From Isoetes taiwanensis (Eukaryota > Streptophyta > Lycopodiopsida > Isoetales > Isoetaceae), in the NCBI GenBank assembly GCA_021234155.1, contig JAJEKV010000074.1, forward strand, positions 6,395,605 through 6,459,604: a DNA stretch of 64,000 nt, given 5' to 3'. The position numbers and the translations under genes are program-made. The stretch's first letter is position 1. Each line of letters begins with the position of its first letter. Below the pieces are notes generated by a model. The model did no database searches. It had not been told where the DNA came from and saw only the letters and a program-made list of their open reading frames with translations. Of this stretch, positions 46,603-57,628 are shown one piece after another.

Positions 46603-48845
46603 CTTAGCTTATCATGTAAGACCAGACCGCAACACCTTCTTGCACTATATTAACCGTGAACAAGTCTGCCAAAAATGCTTTATGGTTGTCCACCGTTTAG
46701 GGTCCACAAAAATGTCTCGAATACACAAAAGACTGGACAAAAACCCAGGAATTGATGATCACTGTGGTCCAAGAAGAGTTGTAACCATGCATGCCCTAGC
46801 TGCTGTGACATGGATGGAGAAATATTTTAGAGAGACATGTGAGAAGTTGCCTAATAGCAACATGTATCATTTAACAGACAATATTACAAAAAAAGATGTC
46901 TTCAAAGAATACAAAGAGACTTGCATTTAGTTTCAGCACATCTCTTACTCACACTTCACTAGACTGTGGAAAAGTGAATTTGGCCTTGTGAGAATTCCAA
47001 GGAGACATAGAATGTCTGTTTGTTTAAGATGTGCAGAATTAAAAAGTCAACGAGAAACTGCAAAGACAGAGGTCGAAAGAAGTAAGCTCAAGTCCTCTAA
47101 TCTCTCACTTGTTTTAAAGAAAATATTTTAACCTGATTTCTTTTACAGATATTGTGCAACAGAATCTTGCCAGACATCGTGAACAACAAGCAGCAGAGAG
47201 AAGAAAGCTCGCCAAGCACAGAAAAAAAGCTCTCGAACGTCCATTGCAATATATGTCTATTGTAATTGATGGAATGGATAAAAAAAAAGACAACTCTATT
47301 CCATTTCCTAAATATTCCAAAAGATGTGCCACAGGAATGTTTTGTTAAAGTCCACCTTGTAGGAGCCATGGTCTTCAAAGGAAGTCTAAAGTGCAAAGTA
47401 TTTTTGACGTATCCAAACTTGCATGGTGACCCAAACCTGACAATTACAATTCTTAACAAGGTCATGTGCGAGCAAGAGCAACTATCACCAGTGCTCTACC
47501 TGCAACTTGACAACACTACAAGAGAGAACAAGAATCAAACACTCTTTGCTTATTGCGATATGCTAGTGGAGCTAAGGATCTTCAAAAAAGTAAAGCTCGA
47601 ATTTTTACTTGTAGGGCACACCCATGATCAGATTGACCAGATGTTCAGCAGATTTTCTGTGCGCCTTAGAAGGAAGAAAGCTTTTTGTCTTCCTACTTTA
47701 GTTCGAATCATTGAAGATTCTTACACTCCTATTCCAGTGGTCGAGCTTCTTAAAGAGACTGCTGACTTTAGAGAGTTTGTTTTTCCTCAACGTTCAGTAG
47801 AGAACTAGCTGTGAACAAGTTGAATGATCTTACCTTTCAACATCACATCAAGTTCTACTTGAAGGATGGACAAAGCTTCTTACAGGGGAAGAAGTACATC
47901 ACAACTAAGGATTGGAGTCCACCAGAGGGATTGCACTTCCTTAAATTTGTTCCAGACCATTGCTTCATAGAAGGTGCTGAGCAACTTCCTCTAAAAAATC
48001 CTAAGGAGTCCAAGCAGAAGAAAAGTACCCCATTGACATCCTTAAAAGCCATTGAAAATGGCATTTCCTCGGGCTTCAGGTACTTCTCAGAAGAAGATCA
48101 GATGTGGTGGAGAAATTTCTTTCTTAACTAGAAAGATGTCTTGGAAAATCTAGCTCTAAGACAGTTGCAAGAACCGTTTCAATGGCCTGATACCTTCCAT
48201 CAACCCCAGAACCAGGCAGGTCCAAGCAATGCTACATTAGCACCTGCAGCAGAGGAAGACGAGGACCAAGTCATGTACCTCGAACCAAGACGTAGGAATG
48301 AGCCTCAAGGCAATATCACAGAAATTGCCAAAGGTATGCTGATTGCTCTTCCAACTGAGGAAGATGACAAAGGTCAACCTTTTTGGATAGCAAAAGTTCT
48401 TGATACAGTCAAGGAGGAAGGCTTAGTAACTAAACTCAAGATTCACTGGCTGGCGACACGTTCAGAAAATGCTTTTCAAGGTAGGTATGAGTTAGAAATG
48501 AGAAGTCAAGGAAAAGGGAGGAAGTCTACGAAAGTGGGTTGTAGGGATACGCTGAACTTAAGTGATGTGACTATATTATGCTATGATTTCAAATTGAAAT
48601 CTGACAATCGTCTGCGCCAGAGAACTATCAATTTGCTTAAAAAGGCTTGTAATTACAAGGAAAATGATGAAGAAGGGAGTGGTGGTGGCAATGCTTCACC
48701 ATCTGTTGATAGTGATGAGGAAGACAACTCAAGCACTTCCTCGAGTGACAGTGAAAAAAGTGAAGGTGATGAGGATGGCATAAATGAACATGATGACGTC
48801 CTGGATCCCTCCTTCATCACTCCTCACACTTTTGCACATAATTGA

Positions 48846-50200
48846 GTCTTAGAAAAAGACTGTAAATTTTGCATGTGAATATGAAGATTTTATTTTCAAA
48901 TTTTGAGAATACTACAGTTTCAGTTACAGACTTTACTTCAATTTTTGTTAAATATTTTATCCTCTGAAATTAGAGTTTCTCTCTAAAAACATACTTCAAG
49001 AACATTCTATTTGCTAAGAAAAGTGTCACTTTTAAAAAGTCAATTCTTTCGTTGCACAAAAAAACTAGTCTTTTTTTTTTTTTTTTTTGGGGAGAGAATT
49101 TCATGCAACTTTTTTTTACCATATTTTACCCCCTTTTTTGTAAAAAAAAGGATATCTTTAAGGAATATTCTTTTTGCTCTCGTTTCGATGATTTGATCCC
49201 GTTTAATACGCAATGTTGTTTTTGTTGAACTGGCTGCCATCATACAAATGAACTTGCTATTGTCAATATCTCCTACAGTAATTTGTAATTTTGATTAATT
49301 TGGAATGAGGAAGGGGAGGAAGAGGAGGAAGAGGAAGATCATCAGCAGAAGATGATGGGAATGTGTCCTGCATCAAGAGCCTCTAGAAAATTTGCTCAAA
49401 CACACTAAGCAATATTTCTAGAACAGAGATGTCAAATTGTACTCACATGTAGAGATAATCAGTGTAGCATATAATCTGACCCTAAAACAACATTGTCTTA
49501 CTTGTTCCGATCCTCCAGTGCTAACCTTCCTCTCACGGATAGCAAAATATATAGAAAATAAATCTTCGCTCAAATACTTGGATGAATCACATCCGTAAAG
49601 AAATGCAACTGAGTCCAAACATAAGTAGAAGATAAATGGCATCTTTTAAACTTACTATTCTCTATGAAGATAAATGAATAGAATCATAAGAGAAGAGAAC
49701 TGCAGATTGGGTGTGTAACTGAAGGGAAAAATATAAGGGTCATAATGCATGCAAGCTATGAACTTTAAAATGGCATGTTTAAGCAATATATGACATTCTC
49801 AAGTGCCATGATTGTGCACTGTTGTTGAAAGGAAAATTTTTTGTGTCCTATAAAGAATAAGATCAGAGAATGAGGAAAATATTATGGGTCATTTATTGTA
49901 CATTGCAAAATAGAAAATATATGGGTCATTTATTGTACATTGCAAATAGAAAGGAATAGAAAACATAAATTGAAGTTATATTTCTACAAATTCTTGGATG
50001 TAAGACAATTTACAGAAGTAATACTGACCTCATGATGTAAGCTTGAACAATAGAACTAATAGAACTGCATAAGAGATGAGATGCATTGAAATACCCTTAT
50101 GCACAGAAAATTGTTGTTAGAAAAAAATGCTATGGTGAAGTGAAGGATGCAATAGGATGCACACTTCTTCTATAATCAATCAAAAATAACATTTTGACAC
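48846..50200. other. Right flank of the old element, no supported gene
   Basis: The 3' flank of the DUF7869-like gene is AT-rich, with T runs at 49072-49088. The right element end is not defined. A minus frame at 49642-49418 encodes LDSVAFLYGCDSSKYLSE and a possible donor follows at SEQ|GTAAGA. It looks somewhat exon-like and may belong with the remnant at 50.2-51.0 kb, but I recognise no family. The repeat TGGGTCATTTATTGTACATTGCAAA occurs twice, near 49887 and 49922. Confidence 0.4.
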
Positions 50201-50226
50201 TCAAGAGCAAAGAATCATACCTTTAT

Positions 50227-50975
50227 AGAGGACTGAAAGCGTAATGGGAGGCACAACAATCATTATTGAACCCAGGAGGCAAATAGTGTCTTCTATCAAC
50301 CATTTGCATACCAACTTCATGGTTCTTTATAGCCATCCAACCAAAAATTGAGGGGAGTCCATTGATAGGAATTCCTACATAAAGTTAATTGTTAACATTG
50401 ATTATGAACATCCTATGTTACTATGGCATCTAGCAATAAATAGAATCGCCTAACATGATACAACCTCTAGCCAATGCAACTTGGCAACGTGCTGCAGATT
50501 CTTGAAGGAGTCAAATTTGACTCATGAACATGCATAAATGGATATTACTTTTCTTAACCTTCAACAATAAAGGAAACAAACTATCTGTTAAATCACATTT
50601 CTGATACCTATAATTGTGACAGATTATTATCCTCAAAGCATGAAGCCCCTTTTTCCTGGTTAAATAAAATTAAAAGAGGGGATGAAGTAGAATAGGACCT
50701 GCACATCAATCAGAGAGGTTGTTAGATGTGCACAAACTACATCCAAAGAAAAAAAAATTAGGAGCTGCAAAGCACTTACAAAAATAGCTGATAATTCTTC
50801 AATTATTTATATATGGCAAAGACCAACATGCCGTTTTGCCCCTAGAATCATTAGCATGAAAAGACTAAAAATCTGCAGAAAACAAAACCATTTCCTTACC
50901 TGGTTGAGGATGCTAGAAGTAATCATACTACTGCTCCAAGAAATATGGCAGACCCTGAAATTTCTAGCAAATTCT
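50227..50975 (-). pseudogene. Remnant of an unidentified protein gene
   Basis: Minus-strand 50364-50227 is bounded by an acceptor (TTATGTAG|GAATTCC) and a donor (TATAAAG|GTATG) and encodes a strikingly protein-like stretch: IPINGLPSIFGWMAIKNHEV, GMQMVDRRHYLPPGFNND, CCASHYAFSPL. The preceding piece, after an acceptor TTTCAG near 50958 and up to a donor CAACCAG|GTAAGG near 50898, continues in phase as GLPYFLEQ, stop, YDYF, stop, HPQPG, giving two in-frame TAGs. It also ends in a TAA just before the last donor. I do not recognise the family. It may be a decayed host gene or part of an unrecognised element. Confidence 0.4.
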
Positions 50976-52022
50976 CAATCTTTTACAATTTGCAGAGCAT
51001 CTTGAGTGCCAGAAGAAGAAGTAAGGTCAATTAAGCTAGCAAGAGCTGTCGCTGTGATATATCAGAGGTCCAATACCCCAAAATGCAGAAGGCCAGAAAC
51101 TCATTTTCCACGGGCGAACCCTAATCTAACGTGGAGGCAAGCCAAAACAGGAATGCAATCCCAAAAACACAAATCATAGCAAATTGAATTTTTTCGATTT
51201 TTGGAATATCGGAGTTTTTTTTCCGGCGTCTAAATTCCTTAAAACCTTAGGAAATCGGGCTAAACAAAAATCCAAAAAAGTTTTTTTTCAAACCTGAAAA
51301 TCCCAAATTAACAATATTGATTGATAAGACCAAAAAGGCCATACGAAACAACATTCGTCTTGAGAAAGGTCTTGTTTTCATTGTGATAAATTAGATTGTA
51401 GATATGTAGAAGAATTGAATCCCAAATGATTTTGAATAGTGGAAGCACTTACATACTACAGACATGTCTACTGTCGACAGAATGCGCTATCTAGAACAAC
51501 AAAAGTAGTACAAATTGCAGCACAAACATGGTCACTAAATTCGTTTCTAGCTTCTTTACAGGCGAGCTCATGTAAATTCTGAGCATAAAGAGGCTCCAAA
51601 AAAAAATGTTATTGAAGGAAATTTTAACTTGTAAAGTTCATGTAAATATCTGCTAAACTTAAATCTTGGATGTTTCATAAGCTTCAGTGTTGTTATGTTT
51701 ATCATTCTGAATTCGAAAGGCTTGACCTCTTCTCATGTTTGTTCATGTCCATTTCTTACTTTTGTGATCTATTACTTTTGTTCAGAATGGGACAAAATGT
51801 ACAAAGATGCGAAGACAAAGACAATTGTTTTCTTCTGTACATACAACCATAAGATTGTCAAACGTTTCTTCAGCTGAAATTTGCTCAAACTTCTTCAAAT
51901 GTTTCGTCCTTTTGGAATCACAAACCTTGCTTCTCTTTGTTTATGTTTCTTTTGCCAAAGGATATACTCAATGCCAATGGAAACATTAGTGTACAACATG
52001 AGGTGTTAACAGATAGTTCTTA

Positions 52023-53870
52023 CTAAAGGGGTAGATTAATTTTGTGCCTCTTTGTAGAATTTGAAACTGAATTAAAATGACTTTTAGGTTTCCTTTTTCT
52101 TCTAGGAACTGAGCTCTCATTTTTGCTTGATGATGCAGAATTTGATGCACTTTCGCTTTCAGAATCTGATGCACTTTCACTTCCACTTTCACTATCACTA
52201 TCTGATGATACTTCAGACCCATTTGTTTGTTGCCTAATCAACCGCGGCATGTTCTTTAGGTACTCCCGCAAATTCTCTGTCAGCCCACCAAGACCTATTG
52301 AGGTGAAGAAATTAACAGCAAATCTGGTGTTCTTTGGATGGTCTTTTGGAAAGATTCCCTCAAAGGAATCCTGCATAAGAGGATCACTCAATCGCTCATT
52401 AAGCTTCCACAGGCCAAGACGTTCAGAGAGCTCCTGGAATAGAATTTTAATGAAAATACGAGAAGATGAGGTTGTATCCCCTTCTGTTAATCGGATATAT
52501 TCAAGCGAACGCCAGGATAATGCATCAGATCCCAGTAAATGGGCAAAGAACTTTGCCACATTGCGCAGTTTGGTTGTTTCGAGCCTGTGTATCATAGAAT
52601 ACTGTTTTAAAAAGCATGAATCAAAATTTTCCTGATAGACACGATTTATCATGCAGAATCTCTGCGCTAAAAGACTGTAGAAATGAAGATAAGTTCTTTC
52701 CTGGCTGCAACATTCCAGTAACATGATACAGAGCTCCATCTCTTGCCCAGGTTTTAATTTTATTTGCAGTAGCTTATGGCCAGCTTCCTCAAAGTCTAGG
52801 CTACTCATGATGATAAGATATATAGTACGCCTAAGAGAGACCAGATTAGTCTGTGTTTCATCCTGTATATTTAGTTTGTTCATTTCTTCTTCCTCCTTTT
52901 CATCTTCAGAATCATCTGAACTTTCCAAACTTTCCTGCCCCTCCGCACTATCATTTTCTGATTCTTCTAACATTTCCTTCTTTATCTGTTCATATTTGTT
53001 TTCATTCTCCAAATAATTGGGGTCTGGCTTAAACACATCCAAGCCTTGCTCTTGATGTAGATCCTCATCAAGGTGTAGCTCATGGGTAATTTGATCCTCT
53101 CCATCTACAAGGTCAAGTTCAGGAATCACTGCTGGGTGACCCTGAAATGCAGCTTTTCGAATGGCAAAAAGCCCTTCAATCATATATTGGACACGTTTAT
53201 CAATTTCACCTTCATGCAAAATACCTCTAAAGCGCTCAAATATGACATTTAATCCCCGAGGCGAGATTTCCTGAAGGTGTGCACCACATTGTTTCACAAA
53301 TTCTACAGCAACTTCAACACTGTCAGCAGTTGGGGCATCAAGCAGACGAATAAGCAACTCTAGAGCAAGAATCTCATGGGCAACCTGCTGATTCACCAAA
53401 TGTGCCAGAAACTTAGATGTTGCAAGTAAAACCATCTTGTCGTTTCTCTTATAAGCCCTTCCTAGCTGCAAAACTATCCTCTTCAACAAAAGTTCTCCAA
53501 TCTCAGGAAACTTGGTGTTTACCACCGATCCTAGAGCAGCAAAAACGTTAGTAAATGCAGGAGATGCCATTTGACACTTCATACAGAATTTAACAAACAA
53601 TCCTCTGCCTCGAATTAAATTTTCCGCAAACAACTCAGGGATGATATTTTTAATGTTGGTGGCATTCACCTTATTGACAAGTCCGTTAATACTTCTCTTC
53701 AAAGCATCCCATGTCAAGCGCTGATACTCGAGACTGCTTTTATCCTTCACATCCTGCATCATTCTGGCGAGCTTAAAAGGGGGAATATATACACGACTAT
53801 CCTTTGCACTTTTGGGCTTGGCTGACAGAGCATCTTCTTTCTGCATCACTTCTACGGCACCCATTCTCAT
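52023..53870 (-). CDS. CWC22: Pre-mRNA-splicing factor CWC22 homolog, 615 aa
   Basis: CWC22 is a spliceosome component that escorts eIF4A3 and is needed for exon-junction complex deposition in the nucleus. A single open frame runs from MRMGAVEVMQKEDAL to the stop. The MIF4G domain (about residues 35-230) begins VYIPPFKLARMM and contains ALKRSINGLVNKVNATNIKN, IPELFAENLIRGRGL and FRGILHEGEIDKRVQYMIEG. An acidic linker (residues 290-340) precedes the MA3 domain with LRRTIYLIIMSSLDFEEAGH and LLECCSQERTYLHFYSLLAQ. The conserved end of the fold, NTRFAVNFFTSIGLGG, LTENLREYLKNMPRLIRQQ, leads into a Ser/Asp/Glu-rich tail and a basic end PRRKRKPKSH. The long N-terminal extension of many plant homologs is absent. 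With no introns, a retrocopy is possible, but the frame is intact over its whole length, which argues for function. Confidence 0.93.
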   Translation of the reverse strand: MRMGAVEVMQKEDALSAKPKSAKDSRVYIPPFKLARMMQDVKDKSSLEYQRLTWDALKRSINGLVNKVNATNIKNIIPELFAENLIRGRGLFVKFCMKCQMASPAFTNVFAALGSVVNTKFPEIGELLLKRIVLQLGRAYKRNDKMVLLATSKFLAHLVNQQVAHEILALELLIRLLDAPTADSVEVAVEFVKQCGAHLQEISPRGLNVIFERFRGILHEGEIDKRVQYMIEGLFAIRKAAFQGHPAVIPELDLVDGEDQITHELHLDEDLHQEQGLDVFKPDPNYLENENKYEQIKKEMLEESENDSAEGQESLESSDDSEDEKEEEEMNKLNIQDETQTNLVSLRRTIYLIIMSSLDFEEAGHKLLQIKLKPGQEMELCIMLLECCSQERTYLHFYSLLAQRFCMINRVYQENFDSCFLKQYSMIHRLETTKLRNVAKFFAHLLGSDALSWRSLEYIRLTEGDTTSSSRIFIKILFQELSERLGLWKLNERLSDPLMQDSFEGIFPKDHPKNTRFAVNFFTSIGLGGLTENLREYLKNMPRLIRQQTNGSEVSSDSDSESGSESASDSESESASNSASSSKNESSVPRRKRKPKSHFNSVSNSTKRHKINLPL

Positions 53871-53899
53871 GAAAAATCTGATCTCTTTCTGAACAGACA

Positions 53900-56800
53900 G
53901 AACTCGAGCTTTTATATGCCAATAGAAAAGGTAAACCCTAACCTTTTTCCTTTGTCTATTTCTAGAAAGGCCTTTTTGCCTTTTAAGACATCTGAACGCT
54001 TGATCTTTAAATCCCCCCTTGAGAAGGGATTATTTCTTGGATATTACCTGCCCCAAAACCTGAATTATTAACCGAAGTTATTGTGGTGCTTAAAAATTAT
54101 TGGATTGGTTTGTTACAATGTCAACATAAGGAGCAATTCTGTAAACATTGTAACATATGGACCTTTAAAAATCGAGCAATATATTACCAAAGAAACATAA
54201 AGAAGAAAATGTTGGAAGAGCGCTACAGATTAAGTTCATATTAGATATTTGGCGTATGTACCTTGCAGCTAAGCTATACTGGATAACAAATGCATGACAA
54301 AAGATATGCAAATTTCACTATTCTTCAAGAGAGTTACCATGTATACGATTCACTTTGTTCCTGTTGCTTCAAACATTCAAATAGGCTTGAGAAGAGAAAA
54401 ATGTGGGCATAACAGCATAACTTGCAAAAGCATAAGCTTTTAATTTAAGATGCCAGCTTATCACATCTGCAGAAATAAGATGCAAAAGGTCCAACTAGTC
54501 AAAATAATGTTGGAGCTGCTCTTCTAATGGTCAGTGTATTAAAGTTTGTTTTCCATCTTTCCGTCCACTGTTATAGTGCACAAAATCAGAAACCAGTGTA
54601 AAGACAACGGAAGGTCATAGAACATTGAAAGATGTAATCCAAAGATTTTGAATTGGAAGCATTTTGATGCTGCAAATGGATCGCAACTTTGCTCACATGC
54701 TGCTCTCTTGGTATTCCAAGAAATTTATCTTGTGCCCCTGCATATTGTAAACTGTTTTCTCGGCATCGATGGGTGCCCACATTTTTCGTACATATTAGCC
54801 AGTGAATTATCCAATGCCATTGTCTGCATTGATAATATCTTTTGCAATTTCATTTTTTGCTTCTAACTACTTGAACAAATGTAAAGATATATGTACCATT
54901 GAACAAAACATTAATTTCTCAAGGTTCCATATTTGAAATCATTACTCTAAACTATATCTTCTGCCCTTTTGCCCACACTTTCGAATACCGTTAAGTGGTT
55001 TTACACAACTGGAAGCAAGGAAATCCCATCAAGTGATTATATTTGAAATCTTGGACAATGGTCATTTCAAGCAAAGATATGATTTGAAGCATGTCACCTT
55101 GAGGGTATTAGAATTGCAGATATGTTAATCTTATGTTAATCTTTAGAATCCAAGTGAGTGTTTCAAATATAGCTGATCTCTGAGAGGCTAGTTTCTTATC
55201 CAAAATACGACACCTTTACCCAAACTGATATGTTATGTCATGTTAGTTGCTACTCATCTCTATTTAATTTGGCCGCTTTGTAAAAGAACTAGCTCTCATT
55301 CAAAATATGGCACTTAAATATGAACTGAAATATTATGTTACCTTGCATCTTTGCTGTGAGCCTTTACTACTAGTCTGTACATCCAGATATTCTATGTGGC
55401 TTTCATGATGAAGTTCATAGATCTTATAGAAAAGAAAAAACCTGTAAGTAGAAGCAAACTATATAGGTGCAAATGGGTTGTACAGATGCTGCAATGATTA
55501 TAGTTTGTGGTATCACATTTGACATACATGTTAATAAATAACATCAGATTTAGATCCATTTCACAAGATATATAAATCCCATAATAATTCTAGGTCCTTC
55601 ACAATGCCCTCGAAATTGGTGTCTGCTAGTAACAATTCTTGCAATATCATAGAAGCTTTTACCAAAATGCTTGCATACCGGTCCTAAAAAAAAAATTGGA
55701 ATTCAGCCAGCTACAATTTACCAAAGCTCGAGATCCAGAAGAATATGATGTCCGAGGTTACTTTTTTTGACAAGTTTAATATATTCCAATTCAACGATGA
55801 AATAGCAAGAAATGACATAAGTTTGGCACATCAATATGACTACATCTGCATCATAATTCATTCCATCCCTGGTCATTGAGCACAAATCGAACACTGCTCC
55901 ATTAACAAAAAAAAAGGATTTTCGATATTAAGCTTCTATCAGAAATGCTATGTGTCATACAATGAGAATCGATAGCAGGCAACGCCAAAGCAATAAACAA
56001 TTGCAAGAAACTCACTCTTGCAATGAAGCCACTCCATGCTTAAAACATTCAAATCCCTCTTGAAAATGCAATACAAAACCAATCGAATTAAGGAGCTGTA
56101 GCTTTGTGGAACACATAGCAAGCTTTTGCGAAGAGCAAGAAGCAAGCTTGATGGGCCTTAATCAGAGCCGACAACATGCAAAAGCAGTGCAAGGAAATTT
56201 AGCCATGGACGGTTTTTGCCGAAATACTTCAGGCAAACATTTGATCAAATACCAACAAGGAGAAGGAGAAGTATTTTTGTGAAGACGGAAAAGCTTAAGA
56301 TCATGTAGCCGAAAATCAATGTTGTTGACCGGTACAAAATAAAACTTCAAGGCTTTAAAGCTTGAAAGAGCCACAAATGAGATAATGCACAAAGACATCA
56401 GAACGCTATAGCCTTTTTTATATCTTTAGAATGTGCTGAAGACGAAGATCCCATTTATCGCGGGTTGCGCCTCCTCCCATCTCCGTCGGCTGACCACTAA
56501 TTTATAAAACTAGGGATTTAATGATGTAGATTAATGCCACTTCAAATTTTGATGAGGTGGAGGTGCTATGTGGATAGACTAGAATTGCAAGAAAGGCTAT
56601 AAGCCCGATAGGGCTGGTGTGCTAAACATCAAAAAGGCATTCACAATACTAATAAATTTTGAAATTACCTTTTTTCGATACTATGGCTATGGTAGAAGCC
56701 TTTGATGGCATACTTTATGGCAGAAGCCCCTGTCGTGAGAGGGTTGCCTCCGATCAAAAAATGCCCACACATGTTGTTTTTATAGCTCTTCCAAACTTGA

Positions 56801-57300
56801 ACAAGCTTAAATGCTCCTTGTAGACATGGCAAAAGTTCTTTGTAGACTTGGAGCCTTGATTAGATAATCCGTTATCCGTCGGATCTCTGTTTTAGCTGTA
56901 TCAAGCAAACCAAGGACAGAATATTGCCTCCAATTGGAGCTATAGATCTTAGCAGAAATAAGACGGCTCCAACACAACAAAAAATCACAAAAATCATTGC
57001 CTGACCCAACACAAAATCTTGCCTTAACTTTTAGCTGGAGCTTAAGCAAGAAGGAAGCCTGACCCAACACAAAACCTTACCTAGTTTTAGCTGGAGCTTA
57101 AGCAAAAAGGAAGCATGCTTCATGCTTAATTTGAGACGTACTTATCCAATCAAGCTAATAGTAACATGGCAAGTCCTTAAGAAATGTTGTGGCCAACAAT
57201 TGACATTGGATATTTAAAAATTATACACTTTCATATCCTTCAAAGTGCTCTGAAGGATCCGGCTCTTGTTTTTTCATGGACCACTTGGTCACCTCTAAAT
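53900..57300. other. Intergenic stretch upstream of CWC22
   Basis: Bases 53871-54060 should hold the CWC22 promoter and leader (minus). The rest is AT-rich with no frame I can assign. A block containing AGCTGGAGCTTAAGCAA is directly repeated near 57027 and 57082. Confidence 0.45.
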
Positions 57301-57478
57301 CATCCACTTTGTTTTACTCCCAACTCTGTATTTGATACCTGATTGTTTTCCATCGAGTTTCAACAAACCCTAGGTGCTCTGAAAGCCGGTCACACGTTTT
57401 CAATTATAACTGGAGATCTGGAAGTCTGCTTCAGCCGAAATTTACTAGAGGCTGCACTTGAATTCTGCATTTGGACAC

Positions 57479-57625
57479 TTCGGACGGGTGTCTGTAAGGT
57501 GACAAAGCCTGTGCCTGCTTCTGACACGTGGAAGCTTTCAGACAGGCATCTGTAAAGGGACAGAGGTTGTGCGTGACCAAAGTGATTGGAGGCTTTCAAA
57601 CAAGCGTCTGTAGGATGATACCCTA
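57479..57625 (+). repeat. 58-bp tandem repeats in LINE 5' UTR
   Basis: Units begin at 57479, 57537 and 57595 (TTCGGACGGGTGTCTGTAAG, TTCAGACAGGCATCTGTAAA, TTCAAACAAGCGTCTGTAGG). The spacing is exactly 58 bp, the third unit is partial, and all lie directly upstream of the ORF1 ATG at 57629. Reiterated 5' UTR units acting as promoters are known in other LINEs; promoter activity here is inference. Confidence 0.8.
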
Positions 57626-57628
57626 TTC

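Larger units (their letters stand above)
30643..48844 (+). pseudogene. DUF7869-like transposase, split by a 15-kb nested insertion
   Basis: The left part (30643-31608) has four proline-rich repeats of type N/SxLPPPFVxSPS, then an acidic stretch and a Cys/His region. Removing the copia (31609-46602) and one CTTAG copy carries the reading frame straight from NYSSMTLADQNAYL into the right part, which has REQVCQKCFMVVHRLG and RRHRMSVCLRCAELKSQ. An intron fits at 47082-47148. The core has YMSIVIDGMD, then LYLQLDNTTRENKNQ and FLLVGHTHDQIDQMFSRFS, spaced like DDE/RNase H-fold acidic residues (inference). The C-terminal part contains GMLIALPTEEDD and PFWIAKVLDT, resembling BAH/SH3-like chromatin readers, then an acidic tail. 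Breaks: shift near 30745, stop at 46928, A-run slip near 47280, shift near 47790, stop at 48129. The DUF7869 name is from memory of family motifs. Confidence 0.72.
26531..48845. mobile_element. Old two-gene element: ParB-DNA methyltransferase plus DUF7869-like transposase
   Basis: Divergent genes sit back to back, about 150 bp apart between 30488 and 30643. The minus gene encodes a ParB-like domain and a DNA amino-methyltransferase; the plus gene encodes a DUF7869-like protein with transposase-like catalytic signatures. Removing the copia insertion 31609-46602 leaves roughly 7.3 kb. Both genes have a similar load of frameshifts and stops, which suggests one shared age. Palindromic TTCCGGAA repeats are confined to this unit. 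That the two genes form a single mobile unit is inferred from their arrangement and shared decay; I found no terminal repeats, so the limits given are only those of the coding remnants. Confidence 0.55.

Noticed and set aside
26150-49260. Terminal inverted repeats for the old two-gene element
   Set aside because: I compared 26160-26530 with the reverse complement of 48850-49260 and found no convincing match beyond A/T runs.
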